A DNA stretch of 64,000 bases from Ascaris suum (lineage: Eukaryota; Nematoda; Chromadorea; Rhabditida; Ascarididae). Position numbers and translations under genes: made by a program. Each line of letters opens with the position of its first letter. The first letter of the stretch is position 1. Location: contig CM024168.1 in assembly GCA_013433145.1 (NCBI GenBank), forward strand, positions 14,128,868-14,192,867, read 5' to 3'. Positions 1 to 13,900 of the stretch are shown one piece after another. Below the pieces are notes generated by a model. It had not been told where the DNA came from. It did no database searches and saw nothing but the letters and a program-made list of their open reading frames with translations.

Positions 1-788
1 GCTCCCCTCCCCACCCCAATCTCTCCAAACAACTGCGGCGGAAATAAAATTCCGTTTACAGTAGATTTTAAAAATCCAAGGCTAAAAAAATTACGAAATA
101 TATGAGAATTCTGACATTTCGGGACCCCAGCAAGAAGCTCATTTCGATACTCATAGGCACTTCAAAACTATGAGTCGTAAAGAAATCGAAGCCGAAATAG
201 CACCGGAATTTCGTGATTCCCGAACCAGAAAGTAGAGCCGATATGAACGCTAATGTCTAATGTTGCAGACATTTAGGGAATGTGTGAAGAAGTGCAAAGT
301 GCGCTACAATTTGCGTTTATTCAAGTTGAGAATCTAATTTCTCATATTCAATGGACCTTCTAGCGAACTGCAGTTTGAGGTGCTCGCATTCTGTTGTGGG
401 CGACAATCCTTCCGTATATTCGGCTAATTCACTCACTGAAAAGGTTTCAAGATGGGAAGATAAGAGAGGAGAGGGAAGTATTTGACGCGCAAAAACATAT
501 AAGATGCTATGATTCTTTATCGACTGTGTGAAAAGTTGCAGAGGTGTGGTAAGGCTGCTATGTATATCGACTCCTAAGGAGTATAAAATGGAGTCATATC
601 AAATTCATTCATTAATCGTTGGAAAAGATAAAATAAGGCAAGATTATTATATATCGAGGGCAATAGTTCAATAAAAAAGAGCAAAAGAGGAGCAAAAATA
701 AAATCCCTTTCAAAAGTTTGGAAATTATGAATTGAAAGATTATATGAAATAATTAACGAATGAAATAACGAAACGTTCGGTATTTCAG
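1..788. other. Probable intron of the EVA-1-like gene, no exon recognised
   Basis: This should be intron, because the exon at 789 starts in phase 1 in the middle of a lectin domain. An open frame at 86-232 that could start after a CCCCAG at 130 ends in TAG and shows no lectin motif. The missing half of the domain (YGR region and first cysteines) was not found here. Confidence 0.5.
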
Positions 789-3700
789 ATTGCGTTATGG
801 ACGTTCTTGGAAGGTTGTTACATGAGTGCCACGCTCAAACTGAATGCTCATTGGCAGTTAACGACCATTTCTTTGGCAATCCGTGCCCCTATGGAGTTCA
901 CAAATATCTTAGCCTAATTTTTATGTGTGGTAAGCAATTCTAATATTAATTTTTGGTCAATAAGGGGTCAAAACCACCGCTACATGGGAAACACCACACT
1001 CTTATAGACAGTTATGTTCCCGTTATAATCCCCTCTCTTTGAAGGAACTGCTTATCGCTGTTATTTAGCTATGCCCAAGCATGTTACAACATACATTATA
1101 GTAATCGATGTGGTTCAGAAAATTGTTCTTCTTCAACGTTCCACCTCATATTAGAAAATACAATTAAACTCGCACTGTGAATCCTGTTACAGATTGTTCG
1201 ATAAACCCTCCGATTACTTTATATCCACTAATCGGCCGCCTATTTCAGTAAACGATGAAATATTCAGTGAGGCTGCAGTCAAAGGTAACCTGGAAACAAT
1301 GAAGGAGATCTCCAAGGTGAATATTTGTAAAAGAATTTTATCACTTTAGCCGTCATACGTCCTTTCTTCATTCTAATAGAAGGTGAACGCCATAACTTAG
1401 TACACTCAAGTTAGGAGCGTTCAGCTCACGAACGTGAACAAGTAATACTTAGGACTCAAAAATTCGGTAAAAAACAACTGCTCTCAAGAGAAACTCACCG
1501 CAGTGATTATCACCTCCCTCTGATGAAATTCATTCTGCGAAACATTTGCCTTCAAATAAAAATTCCTACCACGAATTCAAAACTCACTCTGTGTACCTTC
1601 AACTGAATTTATTCAATGAGTCGCCCGCCGCTCTCGGGTGAATCCACTCTGCAAATTACCTGCATTCCTTCGAACTACCTACCTTCTTGTTCGATCCATT
1701 CTATGAATCATCCAGCACTTGGTAAGATACACTTTGTGGAATAAGTCTAGTTCGCACAATTCTATGAACGTTACAGACCTTATAGGTTTAGCGAAATGTT
1801 ACGATGAGTGCTTTGCGTGCAACATTATGAAGCAGTTCGCAGTAACGTCTCATATAAGAAACATCTACGAAAGAGAGACCCGAGTTGGCACTATCTTCAT
1901 AGTTAACCATTTGGTGCGATTGACTTTCCACCTTGTGTAACACGTCTTTTAACCGAGCACCTTTAATTAGAGGCACCATCACGTCGTAGTGAGAAGAACG
2001 TTCAAAAAACTTCTCTTGGTGGGGTTAAGGCTCATGGTCTCTTGTGTCATTCCATGCTAGTGGCAGAGTGGCAACACTGCCGATCAACAGCACCACCCAT
2101 CGAGATGTCCGATGAGTTATGAGTGTTAACAGATCGATAAACGGATCAAACAAGGCCGCCGATGTTCCATGAGAACGTTGAGGTGTCTTGTGGAAATTTC
2201 GCGAAGCGACGTTTCTCTTGTGATGCAAGAGAAGTTGGCAATAGGGATTTAGATACTATTCAAAGCTGCTTTGCTAAATAATCGGTCGAGGCATAATCTA
2301 GTCATATGAACTTCAGCAATATCACCGCACACTGGAATCTCCCAAAATGCAACAACAAGACAGGAAGTGAGGAGCACCTCCTCCTTTTCCGTCTAATTGT
2401 CGTCCTTCTAACTTGGAGTACAACTTAAAAGCATCGCCGTTTACAATCTGATGCAGAAGGCGTCATCTTTCGAAGGAAAAAGAGAAAGAGTTTTCAAGTT
2501 GGGTGTGATGATTCGTCTTCGGCTGTTCAATTAGTGCCACGAGCAACGACACATCGTTAATTCCGCTTCTCTTGAAGATGGACTGTCGTGTCAGTGTGTG
2601 CTGAAATGTAGGCAAAAGCGATAAAATACGTCTGTTGCGTTGCAGCAATGTTCGCAAGCGAGTCGTTTTCTTCGTTATTGCAGGTTCAACTTCAGCGGCT
2701 AGTTTACAAAATCCATCAATGCTTAACGAAGAGGGCAAACCCTCGCTTCCTCCTGAAAAATCTTCCATCAAATTCTTCTATCGTCCTTTATGAAAATCTT
2801 CATTATGGAAGTATTTTCTCGAGAGATTTCATTATATTCACTTCGTTTGAAAATTTAAATGTGTATTTTCTCCCCACTATTCCCCATTGATCAGTAATAT
2901 TTGCTCAAAATTGTGATGACCTTATTACTTCTTCTCTCCATATTTTTTGGCCACAAGTTTACTCATCGTTTCAAAAAAGATTTCTAATTTTGGCTCCGAA
3001 TCTCAAAAAATATCAACAAAAGTGAAGTAGTACAGTGTCTTTCAGGGACTGGGTCCGATTGCACCACAACGCGCTCTAATCGAAGAGGCACGAGATCAAA
3101 GGCCACCAGCTAAAGACGAACCGCCCGAGGGTAAACATAAAGTCCTGTACACATCGAAAACAAACAACGATGGTGCGTCATATCCATTCATCACCTTCTC
3201 CCACTTCGAATATTTCTAGCCAAACAAACCGACATTTAAGGAATTTAAAGAAACGGCCAAACTTTGCAATGAACGAATAAACAACTTCGATAAAAATTGC
3301 CTAGGAACGGCTCCTGAAGTCTGTTGAATGCAATACAAGGTGAGAACTGTTTCACGACTATGGCGTTTTTCTCGACATGCTACTCTTAGGTTAATTGAAA
3401 ATTAGAATTTAACATGGAAATGCGAAATTTTTTAAAGCAAACTGCAATAGACATTAGATAAGAATTTTGCTTATTTTTACACTTTTCAAAGCGGATATTG
3501 GACACAGTAATACTAAATTGTTGATTAATATTAATATAGTTGGTATATTATCGAAACAAAGAAACTCGATAAAATTTGATTGCCGAATGTAAAAAATTAC
3601 TGCAAAAATGTGACACTCCTATCATAGCGAATTTCAAAAGAATACAACTAATACGAATTTATTTTTTGAACGTTTTAAACAATAAAATTGTCATATTGGT

Positions 3701-5635
3701 TAGTGAGAATTTTTGAACGTCGAATGTGGACTGCGAATCGCCTTTCAAAATTGCGAAAATCGATGAGTTTTTGCGGAAAATTGAGTTTTTGCTTCACCCC
3801 AATCATCCATATTTGTGGCTCGAGAGCGATGTTTTTCGGTGCCAACTTGTGTGATCTTCCATCTTCGGCGTTCTAAATCTACCTATGCCGTCTTATAAAA
3901 TAGTCGACAACTGTGCTAATGTATTGCTTACTCGCTCACAAAACGCTGATTGATGGCACTTTGAAGAAACGTACTTATTTTAAGAGACTTCAGAATCATT
4001 TAAGATAGAGCTGACCTGAGGGCTAAGTACGAAAGCAATGGTACAAAGACGGGATACATAGGTATGTACGCAAGCATGACACGTTTTCAGATTCTAATAC
4101 ATAATTTCTTGATAAAAGAAAAGTGGCTGCTTACTCGAGCTGAAGGGTCGCAATAACGAATAAGTATTTATGCGTTGTTGAAGTGCTGATGACCAAATAT
4201 CTAGGAAAGCGATCGATAATTTGCAAATATGTTATTGCAATTTGCAATTCATTTTGCACAAAAACAACGAAAGAAAACAATGAAATATCAGGTGCATATA
4301 ACGAAGAATTTGAGGCTAGTGAAACAAAAAAAAAGCCTTAAAAAGTATGGACGGGGATGATCCTTGATCTCTATCCTCTATCGTCTAATTCATCACTTTA
4401 TGCGAGGCATACTGCCATCATACTTCTTCCTGATAAAAAAAAAACACATTTGGACATTGCATTTTCCTAAAATGTGACAGCGAAACAGTTAAATAAGAAA
4501 AGCATGCATCATCTGTCTACTAGCACAATCAGCTCGTCTCATAGCCTTACATCTGACGCAAGAACCGGCGGGTGCGTGTTGCTCCCTGATGAAACATAGT
4601 AAGAGACATGCTGTTTTTGTGGTCCCTAATAAATTTCTGGATATTGGCTGACGGAAAGTAGAAAATGAAGGACAGAGGAGAGGAATGGGACATTATGTTT
4701 AAATAAGTAAAGAATTTGCAGCTGCCTATGTGCCAGGTCCGGCAGCACCATCAGTTAAAGTCTCCACCGATGAACCGATCGGTGTTCACCCCTCAAAAGA
4801 GGGTGAATTCAAAGAGAGTACAGCAAATGCACTCGGTATCGTGCACGACATATTACTTCTCGTCGATTACATCCAACGTTCGTTGTATTTTCTTCATTCA
4901 TAATTGCATTTATTAATCTTCTTCAGCACTCGGATACTGTAAGTAAGCATACTGTGAGTGAAACATATAAAATTATGTTTGTGTTCAGATCGGAAAAACT
5001 GTATGCGCCCATGCTTCCACAGTAATCTTCACTGTGATAGTCAGTTAGTACAATTCATCAGATGTTGGGATAAAACCTTTCCTTACTAAAAAATACAGTT
5101 GGCTTTCCCCATTAATGAAGGTCATACCACTTGTTCACTTGCGCAAAAAAGACTACAACAATTATTTATTACGAGAACTTTATGTCTTAGTCCCCGGAAG
5201 AGATACGGGAAAACTTTGAACCCCCGCTTTCTGGCTTTATGTCTTCAGTTATCTGTACGTTACTTGGGAAATGTCGGTGCCTGCACGAGCCTCAGAGTTT
5301 ATAAACGGCGTTTTACGATATGCAAGCTCTATTGAACTGCTGTAATTTTTAATCGTATTTGAATGGATTAAATGGACATCATTCGAATTTTGTCTTCAGA
5401 AAACAAGGAGAAGGCAGCACTCTATATCGCATTGGGTGCTGCAACAGGCATAATTCTATTGTTATCGGCGTGCATTACAATGCAGTGCCTCAGTAAACGT
5501 CACCAAAACGTTGACCAAACGCTTCAGGTAGCTAAATCAACCGAGTTCAGCTCCCTCATCGACAGTAATCAGACCAGTCCAAGTGAGCACATCGATTTTT
5601 ACTTCGGTGCAGAAAGAAATAATATCTCAATGTAG
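789..5635 (+). CDS. eva-1: EVA-1-like SUEL-lectin transmembrane guidance receptor, 3' part
   Basis: Five exons are supported: 789-929, 1249-1316, 3046-3130, 4722-4835 and 5400-5635, every junction in matching phase, giving the last 214 residues and a TAG stop. The first exon is the C-terminal half of a SUEL/galactose-binding lectin domain, with the typical spaced cysteines and FGNPCPYGVHKYL before a final Cys. A proline- and acid-rich linker follows. The last exon holds the membrane segment, ENKEKAALYIALG then a hydrophobic run ending ACITMQCL, the arrangement of the EVA1/FAM176 domain, and a cytosolic tail of about 50 residues. In C. elegans EVA-1 is a cell-surface co-receptor in Slit/SAX-3 and MADD-4/UNC-40 guidance. 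The 5' exons (first lectin domain, signal peptide) must lie before the window; I found no exon in 1-788. Identity rests on the lectin plus membrane-domain combination; I am fairly sure. Confidence 0.82.
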
Positions 5636-8600
5636 TAGAGATTGTTATGCGAGATTGTTATCAGTGGAACATATTGTTATGCGGAGGAATTATCTAAGAG
5701 TGATGAGCGTGTTGGGGGGGGGGGGCGAGGGGGAAGTGAGGTTGCAGGCGTTGATTGCCCAAAGGAGAATAGGCGGAAATATAGAAAGTTGTAAGGAAAT
5801 CTCATCATATGTGAAATTTGTATAAAAATTTTTTGCGATTTCCAGACCAAAAACGTCCTAAAAGTTGAAGTTTTTTCTCAAACAGCTCAACAAGAAACTG
5901 CGCCATCGTTTTTCTTTTCCCTCTTTGAATCTATCAGTAATGATGGAAGACAGATAATAATTGCAAGTTGCAGTGTTTGCGGATACGGACAGTCGGACGT
6001 GCTTCGATATGGGTGATCTAACACACAACGGCCAATCGTTTATGCGTTTCTCGCAGTTGACACCACCACGGGTACCACCCAATATTTACTATAGTTGATA
6101 ACTTACTGCTTTTGTTTGCTGTACATTGTTCGTGTTGTGCCAAAAGGGTATGGTCTTAAATATTCGCTGCACTGAAATTCATTTGCAATTTGCTATTATT
6201 TCTTCGCCAGTATTAGTCACAACCTTAAATCTACATCGAAGAAATGATAAAAATCCGCGCTAAAATAGTTCAGAAATATGTCGCAGAAGAAACCAACTCT
6301 GCGATTCTTGAAAGCGCTCACATTTCATAATTTGGTTGCATCATTTCAAGGGCTTCATAATCCTAAAATCCGCAAGGACATTCCTATTTATATGGGTAAT
6401 CCGAACCTACAGTAGAGGTTTTGTGACGAGGATTACTGTAACGGAATCAAATCACTACACTTTCAACCACTCATCAATGCAAGAAGCTAATGAATTTCAT
6501 CGACAGCGAAGTGGTTTCTTTTCCGCACAGCTATTTACCTGTTCACTTCGACCACTATTTCTCACCTCAGATTATAGTCTCTCTATCCTCCTCGATTGAC
6601 AACACTTGTGACCATCAAACGCCGTTCGTGACCAAAATAAGACCGAATCGGCTCGTCCGTATCGTTCAGATTTTAACATTCTCCATTTCTCAGCTAACCG
6701 GACTGACTGCATGTTGTATTATTTAGTCTGAGAAGCGTCAGTCCTCTAGAGAGTGAGGTTGTAGGTTGCAGCCCGAGCAGCTCTTGATCGCTCGAGTTAT
6801 CCGTATGAGAGGTAGTTTACGATATGACCATACATACCCGCAGTTCATAGAGAATTGAGAGAGCTCATAAAGGTCGATGATCATTGGAGTTATTCTGCTG
6901 AAAATTTGTCAGCGATCGCCGACTATCTATGCTCGCCGAAGATCGTAAGCACCGAACTTTAGTTAATGATGCATTTTTGGCATTATGAAAGCAGTAAGTT
7001 GAAGTGGAAATTGCTGATACGGAACATGAGGTAGGCTTAAGTCTCAAAAAGGAAGTCGCGTTGCTTTATTGTGTATTCGACGATGGTTATTTCCCCCACC
7101 ACAAACCCAGTAACGCGGACTTTGATGCCAACCCTAGCTGGTTTTATCGTGATGTGCAAAGGGGAAGCAAATGTTGAAAATAGGTGATCCAGCCCCATTC
7201 GGCCTGATTTTTCGGCATCTCACCTCATTAGTGACAGCTGTTGCAGCTGAGCCTTAATTCATTCCTGAAAGATGCTAACTAAAAGTCGGCACGAGCCGAA
7301 AGCAATACGTTTGCGTTATAGGGATTACCCACTTTAAACTGCCTCAAAGAAACTGAAAACTGATTACTACTATCAAGTGTACGTCAAATCCTTTTTGCTC
7401 TCTTTGATTTGTCACTGCTGAAGTGAAATATGACTGCTCTCTCTTATAATGCTGCCGTTTGTTGAGTTGTTAAATTTTTGCTGTTTTCAATTATGGTGTG
7501 GGCATAAGGCAGATAACGTAGACGGTTTTTTGTTTCTAGTGCTGAACCTCGAGTAAGACGTTAAAGATGAGCGCTGGGAAATTTATAGAAGGAAGATGGG
7601 GGGAGTTAAAAGTACGATTTTGTAGTGCTCAAAAGGCAGCCATGGAGTGATCTTATATTTACGAATGCGTCGATAATCATATATTAACGGTCAGATTGAT
7701 GTGAGCAGCGAAAAGGAGATAAGGAAATTTTTTCATCAACGGTGAAATAGGTTCTGAAGTTGCATATCTCTGCCCCCACAACCCAATATGCACCATATCT
7801 GCAGTGATTCTGTTCAGCATTCTCACATGTACATGAATGCCCCAATCGATCAATCGATTACTGAATGAAGTGTGAGTTAGAAGTCTTTGTTGACAAGTCA
7901 CGAATCTTTGTCACAAAATATACGCCTCTTGGGGAATATCCGCCCTTCGGGGGGAACAATGCGACTTGTATACAAAGAATACGTAAACCCATAAAATGGA
8001 TTTAGCTCATTTCTTGGAGTGCAACTTGTTCTCCGCAAGGATTAGCATTCATGCTCGAGCTGTACAATATATCAACTCTCCCAGCGAAATGAATTCTCTC
8101 ATCGCTAAACTCTCTATTCATATTTTAGTGTGAACAACTCAATGGAATGCTTTATTCAAGGTAGGCGGAATATTTGGTGATATCTTCATCGGTTAAAGAT
8201 GAATCTTATAAGCGAACAAATGTTTCGGTGATAACATCTACGATGCTTCAATTTTTCTGATTATAGCATATAAATAGAATTGTCGATTCAATCGCTATTT
8301 TCTCATGAATTTAAAAAACTATCGATATTAAAGGATTTCAATCAATTCTGTTCAATGATAACGTATGAATGAAATAATTTTAAGGCCTCCTTACTTATAG
8401 TTGGTAAATGAAATTTTTCATGTGTAAGTGTGCAATGAAACTAACTGATATATGTTTGCAAGAAGAGAAATGATAATTGTGCTACCAAAATTTAGAAACT
8501 TCGCAAAGAAAAAAAAATTAACATCAGATTGAGATTGAATTGAGATGAACTTAAAACGCTGTCACGAATATTCTCGACGATACTATCACAAACGATTGTT

Positions 8601-10910
8601 CCCGAGCAACGAAAAATTCATAACGTGACTTCCGCCGAAACATAACTGCGAAATGGCAATTGCATAACGGCAATGGATCTGCTAGTTAAATAATACAACA
8701 AATCCAGCCAATTTATTAACGATACTCCATCTGAGGTGTTATCGTTCATTTGCCTTAGGAATTTAGAAGAGTGGGGTACCGTCGCCACTAGATAAGGCTT
8801 AAATTAATGATGAAACTAGCCTTAAGAATCAAAGTTTTAGGGCATGGACTGGTCCCGACCGGGGCATAATCCTTAAAAACGACACAGGGAGGAAAAATGT
8901 TTTCTCTTGTAAAAACCTTCATCATGCAAAATTGCAGCGAAGAGTACAAATGATGTGGGAATGTTTGTTTATTGTTGACTGCAACCTTAGTTGTAGCATT
9001 TCAACGTGATGTCGACCTGATCGTTTGTGCGTTCGGATTCGAATACACAAAATTAAGTGTGTTCTGCACATGAAAACAGCAATTCTGCGATCTCCTCAGT
9101 ACAACACTGTCCGATTGTTCTTGTTACTATAGCTCGTTCAGTTAATACACCGGAGAATCTTTACGGATTTACCCTTGCACTACGGTGTGTTTATTGATGG
9201 CTGAGAGGAAGGTATTCGGCGACTTCACTGAGAGGTTAGAAAAAAGAAAGGCTACGCTCCCCGCTCCCCCCGAGATTAGGACCACATCAGAATGTAACAT
9301 TCACCTCTTCATTGTAGAGATCTCTTTTTTGGAACACATGAATGACGCTCCCTCCAGGAAATAAACCATTAAACATGATAATAAACGCGAAGTATCTGAC
9401 GAAGGAAATTCCTTTCTTTTATTGTAAACTCTAGAGCAACAAGTAACAGATCAAAAACACAACAACTTCAACAACACCATCGCAACTCCTTAACGTAACA
9501 ATATAGGCACATTAGACAAGCCGGTAGGAACATAATGAAAGGAAAACCCTTGTAAGCTGTTACTTTATCATCGTTGTTTAACCGTCCCACTTTGCCTTTT
9601 TAATAGATGAGCTTTGTCAAGCTTGTAACGACGGTCATGAGGTACTCCAAATCCATCCCTCACTTTCCACTGCCTCCGTTATAGGGATCTTCATATGCAA
9701 TTACTTCGACAGTTCAAAACTATCGTCACTGATCAAAGTTCAAAATAATAATCCGGGTGATAATACAAGAACTTGACGAGAGCTATCTATTTGTAATGAA
9801 AGGTTGCACAACTGCTTACAGCGAAAAGCGACTATTTTCGGGCAGTTCCTAGATCTGTAAGTAGTGGTACTGAAACCTGAATACGCACAAAATCATCACC
9901 TCAAAAAGCACCGGGAAGACTTTACATCCTTTACCTCGCAGTATGGTGCTGTTTATGTCCTGAAGTGATATCTCCAATTGGCATTTGTTATATACTGCAT
10001 GAAGAATGACAAATATCCGATATCAGAGAGCAATTCTTAAAGTTATGCTCGAGCAAACCCCCTTATATTTGGCGACTCCGGCTACAAGCATATTATTCTA
10101 TTAGGAAGTCACCGCTCTGGAATATTGCGTAATGATAATAAGGAAACACACGTTCCCTCTCCAAGATGACCCCGCATAAACGTCTTCCAAGGGAGTTCTA
10201 AATGAGGACAACGATAAGAAGCACAACAAAATCCACGACCAGTTATGCTAAGCAAGGTGATTCACTGACAATCATCTTACCACGACCTTATCACTACCAC
10301 TTTGATAAACCAATACGGCTGGGAATACCGATGAATCGACAGGAGGACATGTGTATCTGCCAGCTCACTCCAAGTGATAGAAGAAATCTGCACTTAGCAC
10401 AATTGTACATTAAAGGACAACAACGGAACACTACGCAGATTCATGAATGCGGCCACTTCCTTCCCCTCCCCTCCCCCTCCACGTAAACCTAACACGTAAA
10501 TTAACGGTCACCCGATAGGATGACTCTTTCTGAACTTTCAAATACACCGAAATAAACCATCATTGACAAACATAACGTCAGAATATCATTTGCCTCTTGA
10601 CTACGCATACGGTTCGATTTCGGGTCATTAAAACAAAAATGTCTATAGATTCCACATAAAATCAAGATGAGCATTTCGGCTCTATCTATCTTTTTCACGT
10701 AATTTAACGTTACTACAGGCATTAAGACGAACCACCCAAAACAAAGATGCGACATATATATTTTAAAAAAGCAATGGTCAAGACCTGCGCAAAGAAACAA
10801 TAGTTCACGAACTCGGCAAGCAATAACGATCCTCGGTTCGATGAGTCTTCAGCTGGTTGCAGACTTCTTAAAGACCATCATATACGCAAAACCACCTCAA
10901 CACCGCGAAT
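5636..10910. other. Convergent intergenic region, no gene recognised
   Basis: This lies between the 3' ends of the EVA-1-like gene (plus) and UTP15 (minus), so it should carry both 3' UTRs. Open frames are short (up to about 95 codons), overlap on both strands and match no family I know. A 12-G run is at 5714-5725. I saw no transposon ends and no tRNA. Confidence 0.6.
5714..5725 (+). repeat. G homopolymer (12)
   Basis: Uninterrupted run of 12 G about 80 bases past the EVA-1-like stop codon, probably in its 3' UTR. Followed by CGAGGGGGAAG. Confidence 0.95.
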
Positions 10911-13900
10911 TCATGACTTCTCTCTATCGATATCCATCTGCTTTTCTTCTTCTCTGCTATCGTCGCTCCGTTGCTCTTTCATAGATAACGTTATAGGGAG
11001 AATAATTACATCACCGAAAAATTCGTTATCTTCGATATTCTTGTTTTTGCGTTCAGTCCTTGAAGAGGCGAAAAGTACTTCCATGGCACCTATTGCCTGA
11101 AAAACGAAATATTCATATAAGCTGAATGCCGCCCCTTCCTCTCCCGAACCTTTGGGATAAGTATCCCCCTCCCCCTTGTGATAATCTTCTTTCATCAGAG
11201 GAATTCGAAAAATGACTTATCTAGCATTTCTAGGCCACATACTTCTGTCACTCACCACTCTGACATTTTGAGTAAAAATATCCCTCCCCCTAATCTCAGA
11301 GAAGATTATAAGAGCGAGTCTTATCCAAAATTATGTGGTAATTAGGTCCTAAGCATTGACGAATTCCTAGTTATAACAAGCATCAACTGACAACATTTAT
11401 GACAATAGACCCCTCCTCCCCCCCCCCCCCCCCCCCGAGCTTACAAGGTGCTCTGCATCTAAAAGCCGATAAAGCAACAATCAATACCTGGAAACATCAA
11501 AACCCTCCTAAATACTCGGACAAGAGGTAAGAGGATTAGTAAGGGTCAAGCGTTGCCAAAAACTGAATACTGACCAAATGTGCAATAAAGGTGTTAAACA
11601 ACACGGATTGGCTTTTTTGGGTATGCAGAGTGTCACGCCCAAAATGACCGCCATTCATGAGTAACTGCATGCAGTAATGACATAGTCCAGTATTGACCTT
11701 GTACTGCGTTAGATGCCCCGCCACGAAACTTTATTCTTATGCAATCTTATGCCACTTAAAGTATTTTGCCTCACTGAGCCACTATCGGGCTGTTCTGAGA
11801 GAAAAACGCATAACGTACGAGAAAGAACGATAAGTAAAGACAACGTAACGATGAACAAAAAGGTGGTAATGCATCGACGACTATTATTTACAGGAACGAA
11901 AGTCCTGCAATGAATACATCTCAAAACAATCTTCAAAAAAATTGTTCACTATATCATATGTCCAAACATCTCAATAAAATTTGCTGTCCACTATACCTAG
12001 AGAATTTATAAAGCAATTTGCAATTCTGATTTAAAACGCAACAAACGAGCCTCAGATAAAGAAATTAAATAATCACGAACCTGACGAAGAGTTTTCTGCA
12101 AACTCAATTCACGTGCAACTGCATCGTTCAATTTTTGAAAATATTTCACCAAACTTGGATCCACTTGTTCCTCTGCATACACTTCTGCAACACTTTAGAA
12201 AATCACTGATTCTGCAATAATAAGTAAATAATTATGGAAATCACGCTAAATGCAGTTGAATAACTCTCACAGACGAAACGTTTCGTTGTTTAAAAAGATC
12301 GCTTAGAGAATGTAAATGTGGTGTGAAAAATAAACAAACGGAAGTCACTTTTATGCCGGAAAATAATGTCATCTTGTTCCTAAAACAAAAATAAATAGAA
12401 ACCAAAGCACACTGATAGTTCATTCACTTTCTGACTTTTTGAGTGAATGCACCTGTATGCATATAAAATTACTTACACGATTATTTATATATAAATCACA
12501 TCACTATATTATGTTCAATGCACAGAAACACAAAAATAAGCGAGTGAATCGACGCAAATCGATTTAGAAGTATAAAACTGTAATAACAGATAGATTTTAG
12601 TAGTAATGATTCACCGATATGGACGGTAAATGCTGCTTATCAATGAGTTTGAAAAAATGAGAGAAAAATGAGTCTAGTTCTCGTTAGACAGCTGCCAAAA
12701 AAGGTGGCCCAGTAAAAAGGCAACGTAGGCGATGATAAACAGGGAGATAGAGAAGGAGAGAGAGAAAGACCAACCGAAAAGCGTGCTAGCGACGATGGAG
12801 AGTGTTGCAAAATAGTTCGACCTAAATAAGTAGCGGCTAAGGAATACTAGTATCGGGCGAATTGTCTCCGCATCGCGTCCTGCAAGCGAAAATGGCAACG
12901 CTTTGCGTCCGTATATCTGAAAATTAACGCGATCCATAGATACTAACTTGTGCGCAATCAGCCAACCACATCCCGGCTAGTACTCCCGGCACAATAACGC
13001 AATCTGGCTAAACCTCAGATGAAAAGAACTTGTGGTCCATAAATGCATAAGTAAAAATTATCAGACACCGAAAATCTTTGTGCAGCCAGATTGGAAAGTC
13101 GAATTTCCCCGTCCCCTCAATCGGTGATAATGAGAAAATAATAACCTATCGTATATATATCTCATCGTTTCAAATGGTTAATGGTCATTTCAGAGCGCAA
13201 AAATAAACGTGACTTTCGAAATTAGATGCCAAAAGAAGAGATTCCTTCTGAACTAGTGCTCTGAAGTTCACGGCAACTAAGAAATCGCTATTCCCTTATT
13301 TCAATCCTTGGTCCCCTTCCTCTGTTCAAACCGCTTCTTTCTTGCAATCCATCCGTCAATTACCGCAACATGAAACACATGAGACTTTAAACGAACAATC
13401 ATCAAACTGATTGATTATATGCTAATGTTTCCAACCTGTTCATCAAATAAAAACGATCAATTTCATCACCTCAGAGCAAAAACTTTTTTCATTTTACTTC
13501 AAATCGGACAAAATCGAAAATCAATACGTCGAAAGATTCCTTTAAAATCTCACTGCATTAACTCTAAAAGTAAAAGAGACTTCAAATAATATGATTTCCT
13601 AGCCAAAATATATATGCGACCGAAACGATAGGCCATTAAGTGATCAAGGAATTGACTTCTATGACCTTTATGCGCAAATGAAAACGAAGCAAATAAGATT
13701 CACGAATCGCCTCTAGCTATTAAAACGAGCCAAGTTTATGCAAAATTACCTCCATGAAGGCGGCGACCACCAAATCGGGACTATTCTCCCAATAATGTCG
13801 ATTGCGGAAGAGAACATCAACTGCCTTCCAGTGTTTGTATTGGCGTAGCAAAATATCGATTCTACCGAGATGAAGCTGAAAGCACTATCCGCTTTTCAAA

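Noticed and set aside
86..232. Possible EVA-1-like exon near the window start
   Set aside because: Short frame ending in TAG, with no lectin cysteine or YGR pattern and no fitting donor.
1193..1248. Acceptor at 1192 for the second EVA-1-like exon
   Set aside because: It leads to a stop in the required frame; the TATTTCAG at 1248 gives the correct phase and continues the frame.
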